Assembly: GCA_964036315.1 (NCBI GenBank)
Contig: OZ038495.1
Coordinates: forward strand, 27,499,766-27,563,765
Direction: 5' to 3'
From: Acanthosepion esculentum
Lineage: Eukaryota; Mollusca; Cephalopoda; Sepiida; Sepiidae
Length of the DNA: 64,000 nt
Part shown: positions 21,061-29,514 of the stretch, piece by piece
How positions within the stretch are numbered: the stretch's first letter is position 1
How the letters are laid out: every line of letters begins with the position of its first letter
Notes under the pieces: model-generated
Told to the model about the DNA's origin: nothing
The model's database searches: none
Seen by the model: only the letters and a program-made list of their open reading frames with translations
Made by a program: the position numbers and the translations under genes

Positions 21061-21567
21061 GCACTACGAGCACCCCACTATTATACAACTGTTGAGACGC
21101 TTCGCAAGAGTTAGGGCTCCTAACTACCAGTCGGGAACAGCAAGTAGAATGAAGAGACATTGCAACAGCCTGCACATATCACAGGAGAATCACGGCAGTT
21201 TGTAGTATTGAGGCCAAACAAGAAACAAGAAACAAGGGGTGAGCCTCTACTCTTGTTCAAAAGAAGGGGGAGGAGTATTGACCGGGCGGTAATAAAGCCT
21301 ACCTACTCCTATTACACACGCATAAAGACACACAAAAAAGTAGTTTACAAGAAGTCCAGGTTGGTAGTTGGCTTAGAAATCCTAAACTGTATAATAGGTC
21401 TCCTTTATAGTCCAGCTGGTTTGCTAACAGGACTGCTAACTCGGGATATTTTCGACTGGAATACTTACCAAGTGTGTGTAGGGGGGGGGGCGTTACAATA
21501 TATGAACCAGGAAATATATTTTCAGCGACGGAATTTAGATTTTTAATAAACTATTTGAAAATATGAA
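21061..21567. other. Unassigned; possible LINE 5' region
   Basis: No motif is recognised. Its position upstream of the endonuclease fragment makes it a candidate 5' UTR of the minus-strand LINE up to about 21250. The rest is unassigned, with a G9 run at about 21482. Confidence 0.35.
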
Positions 21568-21663
21568 TCTTACGGCCACATCACGTTAAAATGCCGATTC
21601 TCGTACGAGACTGGCCAGTACGTAGATGGGTGACCGCTAGGAAATACCAAGTGCTGTGAATTT
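21568..21663 (+). pseudogene. 5S rRNA-like sequence with internal deletion
   Basis: Starts TACGGCCACATCACGTT and ends AGATGGGTGACCGCTAGG...AATACCAAGTGCTGTG, both clearly 5S rRNA. About 25 bases of the middle, including the internal A-box promoter region, are missing, so it is about 96 nt instead of 120. It is followed directly by a tRNA-like block and a SINE body. Confidence 0.85.
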
Positions 21664-21835
21664 GGATGTGTAGTGGGTGTAATGCATAATGATTCGGAAT
21701 TGTTAATAAGAGAGCTGAGTTCTAAATCCAGATGGGTTCGTTATATTCATTTATGCGCAAATACCATTGGGAAAAGTATGACTCCACGTCTTCTCCTCCC
21801 AGCTATGGGTTAATTAGCCGGACTTCCATCAATGA
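21568..21835 (+). mobile_element. Composite SINE: 5S-like, tRNA-like and body
   Basis: After the 5S-like part, about 21664-21740 aligns with the tRNA-derived head at 41955-42036 (shared AGAGC-GAGTTC and TCCAG). About 21741-21835 aligns with the same element's body (AATACC..TTGG.AAAAG.ATGA, then TCTCCTCCCAGCTATGGGT). The tRNA-headed copies elsewhere lack the 5S block. Either this is a chimeric 5S/tRNA head, as known for Deu-type SINEs of vertebrates, or a SINE landed beside a 5S pseudogene. Confidence 0.6.
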
Positions 21836-21885
21836 AATCATTATTATTCAAAAATAAATAAAATTGCGAACAAAATATTTAAATT

Positions 21886-21935
21886 TTGGCATTTAATATC
21901 CCATAGAGGCTGATATACCACTAAAAAAAAAAAAG
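21886..21935 (+). repeat. Single copy of the 111-bp-family landmark with poly(A)
   Basis: GGCATTTAATATCCCATAGA...GCTGATATACC followed by A11 resembles the repeated block at 471-850. The poly(A) suggests a retroposon 3' tail. Confidence 0.65.
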
Positions 21936-22339
21936 TTGAAAGAAAATATACATTTAAAACGAGGTTAATTTTCCATCTCTGAAGACATGTTTATTATACA
22001 AAATACAACAAAATCTATAAAAATATATTCTGATATTGAAAACTTTATTTCAGTATAGCTTAATTTCTAATGAATTTACAAAGACTGTTTATAAGTTTGT
22101 CAAACAAAATATTGTTGCATTCTTTCTTGACAAGTAAGTGTCAATAAAAAACTAAAAGGTCGGGACATCTCTCGTCGGAAATATAACCTAATATTTATGC
22201 TTATGAAAAATATTAATCTAATCATAAACTAAATATTATTGGACGCAAATAAGTATAATGTTGAATAAATGCAACTTGATTATTTATAAATGGATTATTT
22301 AGCTTTATTACGAGAAAGTTCTATATTCTTAATTTAGCC
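21936..22339. other. Unassigned AT-rich sequence
   Basis: No gene or repeat recognised up to the hAT terminus. Confidence 0.4.
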
Positions 22340-22476
22340 CAGTGTTTCTCAACCTTTCTAAGCAACAGCAGACCTAGGAGCAAATGGAAATATCACAGCA
22401 CATTTAGCAAAATCTTTAAAAGGCATACATTTAAATGCTATGATATAAAACGGTAGATGAATATGAATTTATTTTA

Positions 22477-22518
<42 letters not shown>

Positions 22519-22727
22519 CAAATATATATATATAACAAATATATATGTAGCAAATATATATAATAATATATAACATATATAATAAATATATAGGATATAT
22601 ATATATATTATAAGTATATATATGCATATGTATACAAATATATATCTATAAAATGTATATTATATATATATATAACAAATTTATACTATATATATATATA
22701 ACAAATATATAAAATATATACTAATCC

Positions 22728-22735
<8 letters not shown>
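22477..22735. repeat. Interrupted TA/AACAAATATA low-complexity repeat
   Basis: Alternating (TA)n with ACAAATATATA spacers. The last spacer pairs in inverted orientation with 22800-22835. Confidence 0.85.
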
Positions 22736-22801
<66 letters not shown>

Positions 22802-22835
22802 GGATTAGTATATATTTTATATATTTGTTATATAT
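22700..22835. repeat. Inverted repeat around a (TA)n array
   Basis: AACAAATATATAAAATATAT followed by ACTAATCCACA (left) and its reverse complement (right, about 22797-22831) enclose about 60 bp of TA repeats. The whole can form one hairpin. Confidence 0.9.
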
Positions 22836-22957
22836 ATATATAGTATATATACACATGCAATTTTTAAATATATTAGTTATATATTACATATGCCCGGTAT
22901 TTATTGGAAAGCACTCAATATCAGTGATAGAGCTAACATATTTAGTTGGATTGATGT

Positions 22958-23004
22958 GAGTTTGTGACCCTGGGTTTCACGCCCTTTGCGATCGTCAGGC
23001 AAAT
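22958..23004 (-). ncRNA. Hammerhead-ribozyme-like sequence, intact core
   Basis: Minus strand: core CTGACGA (22998-22992), stem II with CGC/GCG and loop AAAGG, GAAA (22978-22975), stem III ACC/GGT with loop CAG, then GTC with cleavage after 22966. Core bases and triplet fit the CUGANGA...GAAA...NUH consensus. Stem I pairs CAAA with TTTG after one mismatch. Among all the copies here this one has the best core. Confidence 0.7.
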
Positions 23005-23013
23005 TTTGACAAA

Positions 23014-23058
23014 GTTTGTCTGACGATCACAAAGGGCGTGAAACCCAGGCTCACAAAC
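23014..23058 (+). ncRNA. Hammerhead-ribozyme-like sequence, intact stem I
   Basis: Stem I GTTTGT (23014-23019) pairs perfectly with ACAAAC (23053-23058). Core CTGACGA (23020-23026) and GAAA (23040-23043) are intact. Stem II is weakened by one change, and stem III ends GCTC, giving a CTC triplet (23050-23052) and a C-C mismatch. Complementary damage in the two arms implies an intact ancestor. Confidence 0.7.
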
Positions 23059-23070
23059 TCACATCAACCC

Positions 23071-23074
<4 letters not shown>

Positions 23075-23124
<50 letters not shown>

Positions 23125-23145
23125 TATTAGTAGTAGTAGTAGTAG
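23075..23145. repeat. (TA)n then (AGT)n microsatellite
   Basis: TA run at 23075-23120 and six AGT triplets at about 23127-23145. Confidence 0.95.
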
Positions 23146-23400
23146 TGAAGTCTTATAAGTATAAGAATCTATACTCGTTCGGAAAATCTTCGGTGACTTG
23201 ATTTGAAAATAATCAAACCAATACCAAGGGGGAAAAACGGCATAAAAAAGAAAGAACCAAGAACATGTAAGTTAGCCGAAAATAATCATCCAGCATGCAA
23301 GTCCAAGGCCCAAAGAAAAAAAAGCCCGACACGAGTACGCAAGAAAACTAAATAAAGTGCTCAATACAGTAAGTAGAGTAGACTTAGTTAGACCTAGAGA

Positions 23401-23453
23401 GCCAGACAAACCAACCACGGGTTCACCTAAACGGGTCGTCAGGGAAGTCTGGC
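23401..23453 (-). ncRNA. Hammerhead-ribozyme-like sequence, GAACC variant
   Basis: Minus strand: stem I outer GCCAGAC/GTCTGGC (7 pairs) and inner CC/GG enclose a small internal loop, a layout known from natural hammerheads. Core CTGACGA (23442-23436), stem II around GTTT, then GAAC instead of GAAA, then ACC-GT-GGT-type stem III with triplet GTT. The GAAA-box change suggests loss of activity. Confidence 0.6.
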
Positions 23454-23520
23454 TAACAAGGTAAGGAAGAACGGAATCTGACTTATTGACTATAAGTTTC
23501 CGTTCTTCCTTACCTTGTTA

Positions 23521-23573
23521 GCCGGCCTTCCCTGACGATCCATTTAGGTGAAACCGTGGTAGGTTTGTCTGGC
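23521..23573 (+). ncRNA. Hammerhead-ribozyme-like sequence
   Basis: Core CTGACGA (23532-23538), stem II TCC/AGG-type around ATTT, GAAA (23550-23553), stem III ACC/GGT with loop GT, triplet GTA (23559-23561). Stem I is inner CC/GG plus outer GCCGGCC against GTCTGGC (one mismatch, one wobble). All core positions fit the consensus, so activity is possible. Confidence 0.65.
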
Positions 23574-23581
23574 ACTCTAGG

Positions 23582-23585
<4 letters not shown>

Positions 23586-23636
<51 letters not shown>

Positions 23637-23700
23637 CCTAAATCCACATTATATATATATACACTAAATCCACATTATAAATATATACACTAAATCCAAG

Positions 23701-23740
<40 letters not shown>

Positions 23741-23749
23741 TAAATCCAC

Positions 23750-23786
<37 letters not shown>

Positions 23787-23795
23787 TAAATCCAC

Positions 23796-23836
<41 letters not shown>

Positions 23837-23845
23837 TAAATCCAC

Positions 23846-23890
<45 letters not shown>

Positions 23891-23905
23891 TAAATCCACA
23901 TTATA

Positions 23906-23972
<67 letters not shown>

Positions 23973-23985
23973 GTATTTGTGTGTG
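23586..23985. repeat. Compound satellite: (TA)n plus CTAAATCCACAT
   Basis: (TA)n blocks of varying length alternate with the fixed 12-mer CTAAATCCACAT, at least six times. Ends in interrupted TA and TG repeats. Confidence 0.95.
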
Positions 23986-24124
23986 TGTGTGTGTGCAGGT
24001 ATGCAGAAAAATAGGAAAGAACACGTTAGGTAAATAATCCGGAGTTCCTTAGTATTTTTGCTTTTATTTTTAAAAAGACAGTGCTCCATACAGAAGTAGA
24101 GCTTATATTATAATATTTAAAAAA

Positions 24125-24190
24125 AATGTGATTCCTTCGCTACATAAGAGTTCTCATGTTTCAAAAGCGAGAGCCGAGACCCTCAATATA
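24125..24190. repeat. Solo arm related to the fold-back at 5144-5446
   Basis: CCTTCGCTACATAAGAG...CATGTTTCAAAAGCGA matches the left arm at 5165-5205. The opposite arm is not seen nearby. The remaining sequence from 23986 to 24620 is unassigned. Confidence 0.6.
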
Positions 24191-24624
24191 ATTTTTGAAA
24201 TTAAGTTGAATTAAGGTGTCTGGTCTCGCTTCCTCGTCAAGCGAGAATTTGGGAATAAGCTATCTTGTGGTTTGCGCGTGTTTATAAGTATGGTCTCTTC
24301 CAACATTAGTTACTATGGAAACGGCTAGGGTCGGCCATATTGGTTAGGTGGTCGAAGAGTTAAGAATTAATTTTTATCTACAGACCAGTCCCCTTCGGAA
24401 AGTTTATGTCAGGTTATGTTGGGGTCCCTATTTCAATATCTGATAGTAGCGATCGCCGTCTAGTTGGTCTAAAAAGGCATTTATGGCCTTGCGGCAGGTC
24501 GTTAAGTGTCGAGAGGATTCTGTCTCATTATTATCTGTCTATTAATCTCTTTATTTATTTGTTTATTCAAATGGCTATTTCTTTTACAAACGTGTTGAAA
24601 TGGATTACAATTTGTTTTTTTGAC

Positions 24625-24764
24625 GACTCCACATTATATATATATACTAAATCCACATTATATATATATACTAAATCCACATTATATATATATATATACT
24701 AAATCCACATTATATATATATATATATACTAAATCCACATTATATATATATATACTAAATCCAC

Positions 24765-24811
<47 letters not shown>

Positions 24812-25092
24812 TAAATCCACATATTATATACATATATATATATATATATTTTTGAATTGGACATAGTCCGACAATTTATTTAAAGACATTTATATATATT
24901 ATGTTTAACGTTCTTTTTATAGATACTTGTATCTATAAAAACAACGTTAAACATAATATATATAAATGTCTTTAAATATATATATATACTAAATCCACAT
25001 TATATATATATATAGTAAATCCACATTATATATATATATATAGATATAGATACTAAATCCACATTATATATATATATGTATACTAAATCCAC

Positions 25093-25129
<37 letters not shown>

Positions 25130-25172
25130 TAAATCCGCATTATATAAATATATATATATATACTAAAACCAC

Positions 25173-25211
<39 letters not shown>

Positions 25212-25220
25212 TAAATCCAC

Positions 25221-25257
<37 letters not shown>

Positions 25258-25266
25258 TAAATCCAC

Positions 25267-25309
<43 letters not shown>

Positions 25310-25312
25310 TAA
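24625..25312. repeat. Compound satellite: (TA)n plus ACTAAATCCACAT, second block
   Basis: About a dozen further units of ACTAAATCCACAT separated by (TA)n of different lengths. An inverted repeat (24878-24978) is nested inside. Confidence 0.95.
24878..24978. repeat. Inverted repeat, about 46-bp arms, nested in satellite
   Basis: TTTAAAGACATTTATATATA with the following TATGTTTAACGTT (left, about 24880-24926) is mirrored by AACGTTAAACATAATATATA and the rest (right, about 24933-24977). Confidence 0.9.
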
Positions 25313-25363
25313 ATCACAATATTTTGCGGCACACTAGTAAGCCACGTCGGCTGAGAATCACTG

Positions 25364-25794
25364 ATTTAGATGATAGGCTTTCATATCCGAATATCTCTCA
25401 ACCTGGGATACCTTTTAACTGATTGTATCGCCATCAAAATTATCCAACGACGAACATTGTATCTCTAAAAGAAATCCCTGTCCCAGTAATTTTGTGAAGC
25501 AAAAATCCTTGATTATAAACAAGCAAAATATAAAGGGTTGAAAATCATTATCTCAGTTGATTGTCCTTGGTTTTCCAGGCAGTAATATCATTTAATCAAA
25601 GGAATATGTTAGTGAAATTTTATTGAAGCATTAACTCACTAACTTTAATTAAACATTTATTAGAAAATAATAAATGCTAAAATATACTTAAAGCTATTGC
25701 GTATTTATTAACTGCTACCTCATAGATATTTTAATTGATTTATAGTCTTGACTGACCTTGATGTATTTTAAAATAAGGCGAAAATAACGGATTA
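25364..25794. other. Unassigned AT-rich sequence
   Basis: No gene or repeat recognised after the hAT terminus. Confidence 0.4.
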
Positions 25795-26465
25795 AGTATA
25801 AACTACAAGAAGGCAGAATGCATGGTTATCAGCGAAAGGATGAGTCCAAAATAGAAATTAGAAATCCGGGATGCAACTACAGAGATTTGAATATCTGGGA
25901 AGTGTTCTAACAGAAGGAAATTTCGTCACTGAGATCCGAAATGCATTGGGATGACCAAAGATGCATTCCAAAAGTTAAGCAAAGGGTTGCGGGACAGAAA
26001 AATTTTGTTAGAAACAAAGAAATGAGCACTGAACAATTACGTGATATCTCTCCTATATGGCAGCGAATGATGGACAGTTTCCTCAAAGATGAAAGAGAGA
26101 CTTGAAGCACAGAGATGTGGTCCTACAAAATGAGGCTGTGAATACCATGAACCGAAAATGTGAGCAAAAACAATATTTTGGAGAAAATGGAAACAAAAAG
26201 GAAACTTATACTTAACATCCGGAAGAGACAGTTGAAATTTCTGGGGCCATGTAATGAGGAAGGAGGGCTTCGAAAATCTGATACTCACAGGACAGATTGA
26301 AGGACAGAGGAAAGCAGCGCGTAAACGATTTGACGAGCTTGAGTAAATGGATGGTAGAACTGGGTTTGGGAGAAATAACGAAAAGACAAAACTTATTAAG
26401 ATCTACAAGAGAAAATAATATTGAGAAGGACATGATCGTTACTGTCCTAAAAGGAGACGGCAGAT
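25795..26465 (+). mobile_element. LINE fragment (second type), RT C-terminal region
   Basis: Broken frames encode GLxINYKKTECMVISER, LNIWEVF (usually YLGSVL), IPKVKQRVAGQKNFVRNKE, METKRKLILNIRKRQLKFLG and LTGQIEGQRKAA. This is the thumb and C-terminal region of a widespread animal LINE with an RTE/CR1-like RT. Stops and frameshifts are frequent and the catalytic core is absent. Related pieces are at 40175-41400 and 63438-63666. Confidence 0.8.
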
Positions 26466-27467
26466 AAAAAAAGCGGAGCGTTTACATACGTATAAATTAG
26501 AAAAGTGACCTAATATACACTAAATAAAGAGTTACGAGTCTCCGAATTCGTTGTTATAAATGAAATTAAGTTGGTTTTTGCGGCATTATTTATATGGTAG
26601 GCCATTGTTTAAAAGCTCGCTGAACTAATGTCAACTTCAGTGACTGAACGTTTAGAATAAATTAAAGTGAACAAAAGGGAGAGTTAAAAGTCAGACACGT
26701 GCGGTGGAATCCACTTGTAAGAATCTTTGGGGACAGTCTCGTTGTCATGTCAGAAAACTGGCGACTTGAATTTAAATTTCACTTCTTGTCCCGCAAGGTT
26801 AAGTATTTGAAAACAAAACTATATAAGAACAAATGAAGAAAATACCTTCTCCAGTGCATCTGTTGTCACCACTCTAGTTGATGAAGTTTCGTCTCAAGAG
26901 AGTAGAAAATTCTAACCATTCTGTCATTTTGACAGTTCGTTTTGAAACGCAGTGAATTTTTTCCTCAATTTACCTTCAGGTGGAATGTGGCATATTAGTT
27001 TCTTTATTTGACTCTTGTTCTAGTTTTCGTGTTTTTTGCTTCGTTCTTTATTCGTTTTTCCTGTTTATTTATTTTTGTCAGACTCGATCATTGGCGACTG
27101 GAATCAGCGATTAAACCTCGCACTTTCTGTTAAAATATTAATAAAAAAATACCTAACTAATAATGATATGTTTACATCAGAGTAGTTTCAGCGATATGGT
27201 TATGATTTGGGTCATATCCGCTACCTCTTGACGCTTTTCGTTTGTAATATGATTGAGCCTCTGAAATGACATCCGGTAAATGAATCCACATAGCTAACGG
27301 TTTTGCTGGAGAGTTCCAAGCCTGGTTACATTCTTTTGAAACAAACTTTTTATGAGGAGAAGAGATAATCGTTTGCGCACCAATAGAACAACTGCATTAA
27401 TATCGAGGATGATTATATAGTAATGATGGGGACAATGTTTAACTCTTTGAAACGAGTGTCATTAAAC
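26466..27467. other. Unassigned sequence
   Basis: Unique-looking AT-rich DNA without recognised genes. GATGAAGTTTCGTCTC at about 26880 (minus-strand GACGAAAC) resembles half of a hammerhead core, without a partner. Confidence 0.35.
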
Positions 27468-27530
27468 AAGGCCGGTCGGTCTAACGGATAGCTTTTCTAA
27501 CTTCCGAATGAGAGGTTTTCTGTCAGAATT
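27468..27530 (+). pseudogene. tRNA-Arg-like sequence, probably a SINE head
   Basis: GGTCTAACGGATAGC is an A-box/D-arm of tRNA-Arg type, followed by CTAACTTCCGAATGAG as anticodon arm. The B box is eroded and the acceptor stem does not pair, so it is not a working tRNA gene. Arg-tRNA-derived SINEs are known from octopus. Confidence 0.55.
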
Positions 27531-27658
27531 AACTTTCCCCAGTTCATTTACTTTATCCTTCCAAATTCTAGAAGCCGTTGTAATATAAGAGAATCAGCCA
27601 ACATTAAATAAGATATCTTTCGCCATAGGAAATCGTATATTGAAGTGCGTATGAAAAA

Positions 27659-27659
<1 letters not shown>

Positions 27660-27724
<65 letters not shown>
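27660..27724. repeat. (TA)n array
   Basis: Uninterrupted TA repeats of about 65 bp. Confidence 0.95.
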
Positions 27725-27727
<3 letters not shown>

Positions 27728-27748
27728 CGTTCGACCGTTATAGATGAC

Positions 27749-27982
27749 GTTATCTCTAAGTGATTGAAGTTGGTTCCAGCATACGAAGAAATGCCAGAAT
27801 TTGCTAAACACACAAAATTAATAACGACTATATTTACAGCAGAAAGTACTTGGATAGATATAATAAAAGGCTTTTGGAAATTTAACTCTGACGTAAAACC
27901 ACTTAGTCGACAGTTAGAAAAACTAAATAAAAAGCTGGACAGACAAACTCTATCGATATTTTTTAATAAAACTTTTATTTGA
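27749..27982 (+). CDS. Hypothetical open frame of about 72 codons
   Basis: Reads VPAYEEMPEFAKHTKLITT, then FTAESTWIDIIKGFW and RQLEKLNKKLDRQTLSIFF to TGA at about 27982. The composition is protein-like (charged, mixed, not low-complexity), unlike most frames here. The first in-frame ATG is about ten codons in. No domain is recognised, and it could be a transposon remnant or chance. Confidence 0.25.
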
Positions 27983-28147
27983 AATAAGTTTTTGCTGCCT
28001 AAATATACCATAATTAAATTTTTAACTCATAAACAGTTGGGTTTGTAAGATATTTGCATATATTTTTCAACGTTAGGTATATAATATAGTAACATTAGAA
28101 AGGTATTGTTGGTTACATAAGTAGTAATAATTAAACTACAACATTTA

Positions 28148-28420
28148 CTCACTCTTTAAAAATAGTAATTAGATTTCAATTTTTTATTAACTTTGTAAAA
28201 CTAGTAATTAGACTGCAATCTTCTGTTTACTCTTCTTAGCAGAGGACTAGTCTAATTACTATTTTTACATAGCAATAAGACTACAATCCTCTGCTAACTC
28301 TATAAAATAGTAATTAGACTGCAATTCTTTGCTCACCTTGTATAAATAGTAACTGCAATCCTTTGCTTACTCAGTAAAAATAATAATCAGACGACAAACC
28401 TCTGCTAACTGTAAAATTAT
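28148..28420. repeat. Tandem repeat, about 39-bp unit, one unit inverted
   Basis: Units like ATAGTAATTAGACTGCAAT plus CTCTGCTAACTCT repeat about seven times with drift. Around 28238-28268 the unit reads in reverse orientation (AGCAGAGGACTAGTCTAATT), which is rare within a tandem array. Confidence 0.75.
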
Positions 28421-28681
28421 TTAAATTTCGATTTCTTATAATAGCAGTTTGTAACTTTTCAATATTGTATAGTGCTCTTTTAATAATTGTCAGAGAAGAC
28501 TGAGTTTAGCAAAACCATGAAATTCAATCGGATATATATGCCTTCCAAATATTTAAAGAAATTCTCTGCCTTGTCGCCCTCTTTAGGCATTTATCAATTA
28601 GTATGATCTTCAGAGAATTTCAAATTGAACCATTATATCTGCTTATATTTCGGAGATAAGGTATTGTAACTCTATGCATTG

Positions 28682-28878
28682 TTTGAACTGTTTTCCTGAA
28701 CTTTATCGCTAAATTCACGACATTCCGGCCGTTATACTATCCGGCCTTCTTTAGGTGATTGGAATTTCGAACCGAACCCTTTATTCAAAATTCCAATCAC
28801 CTGAAGAATGCCAGAGCGTACAACCACCGAAATGTCGTGAATTTAACGATAAAGATGAGCACAACTGTCCGAACAATG
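28682..28878. repeat. Fold-back with hammerhead-like cores
   Basis: Arms about 28682-28767 and 28788-28878 are imperfect complements. The plus arm has CTGAAGA (28801-28807), an eroded stem II, GAAA (28829-28832) and a GTC triplet after a minimal stem III. The minus arm keeps a good stem II (AGGCCGG/CGGCC) but CTAAAGA and GGAA boxes. The same family occurs singly at 56870-56902. Confidence 0.75.
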
Positions 28879-29514
28879 CAAATAGTGTAAATATGAACTG
28901 ATTATTTAACATACGGCAATAGGTTATTTAGTTCCGCTGTGTATAGATATATCGAGACAATAGCTAGTGGATTTAAGCGTTGTTGTGTGAAATTGTTGAC
29001 AAAGTATTTGTGAGTTGAATCCATCGGCCACGTAATTCACATTTAGATTCCGTAGAAACAAGAATAGCATTAACTGGGAAATACTAAATAATGAAGACGA
29101 GGAGATATCCCTAGAGATGGACTGCAAAACGAGAACAATCTACCCCCGGAGATTAACAAAAGTTCGAAATTCTATGAAGGTCACGGTGATCTACAGGTAA
29201 CTGAAGACGACTGAAAGGCCAAAACATAGAAATAACGTCAGATATGATGGCAATAAACTGAATTTAAATAAAGATTGATCTTCATCCCAGAAATTTTAGT
29301 TTATATCTATTCAGTTACTTTTAATTAGATTTTTTTCCGTCCAATAATTCTGATTAGTACTTAAACGAGTGTAGCTTTAGGTAGGATTAACATCAATTAA
29401 ATTATTTGTATTAGTGTGTTGCTATATGCCGAAAATCTAAATACGGACACATCATTTGGTAAATACCTTCAAAGCAGCGTGGCTACAGAATTGTTCAAAA
29501 TACATACTGACCAT
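28879..29514. other. Unassigned sequence
   Basis: No gene recognised. The minisatellite begins at its right edge. Confidence 0.4.

Larger units (their letters stand above)
22894..23074. repeat. Fold-back with paired hammerhead-like sequences, copy 2
   Basis: Arms 22944-23003 and 23015-23074 (60 bp) are near-perfect complements separated by about 11 bp. The leader is shared with 8388-8551. Each arm encodes a hammerhead-like RNA on its own strand, listed separately. (TA)n follows directly. Confidence 0.85.
23391..23583. repeat. Fold-back, 86-bp arms, paired hammerhead-like sequences
   Basis: Arms 23391-23476 and 23498-23583 are close reverse complements around a 21-bp loop. Both contain CTGACGA and a GAAAC or GAACC box on their own strand. 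The leader AAGTGCTCAATACAG just upstream recalls the GCTCAATATCAG of the other family. Confidence 0.9.
22340..25363. mobile_element. hAT-type non-autonomous element, 3.0 kb
   Basis: The left end CAGTGTTTCTCAACC and the inverted right end (CAGTGATTCTCAGCC on the minus strand, ending at 25363) form a hAT-type TIR. Eight-base flanks ATTTAGCC (22332-22339) and ATTTAGAT (25364-25371) agree at six positions, as expected of an aged 8-bp target duplication. No transposase is present; the interior is microsatellite, satellite and fold-back repeats, so the original element was probably a short MITE that expanded or received insertions. Confidence 0.75.

Noticed and set aside
21568..21663. Functional 5S rRNA gene
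   Set aside because: About 25 internal bases including the A-box promoter region are missing and no tandem 5S units are present.
23124..23583. The 23.4-kb fold-back as a miRNA precursor
   Set aside because: The 86-bp arms are too long and the paired hammerhead-like cores explain the conservation better; small-RNA data would be needed to reopen this.
27468..27530. Functional tRNA-Arg gene
   Set aside because: No pairing acceptor stem and an eroded B box; SINE-head remnant is more likely. The same applies to the tRNA-like blocks at 9.6, 10.6, 32.7, 37.7, 42.0, 43.7 and 49.3 kb.
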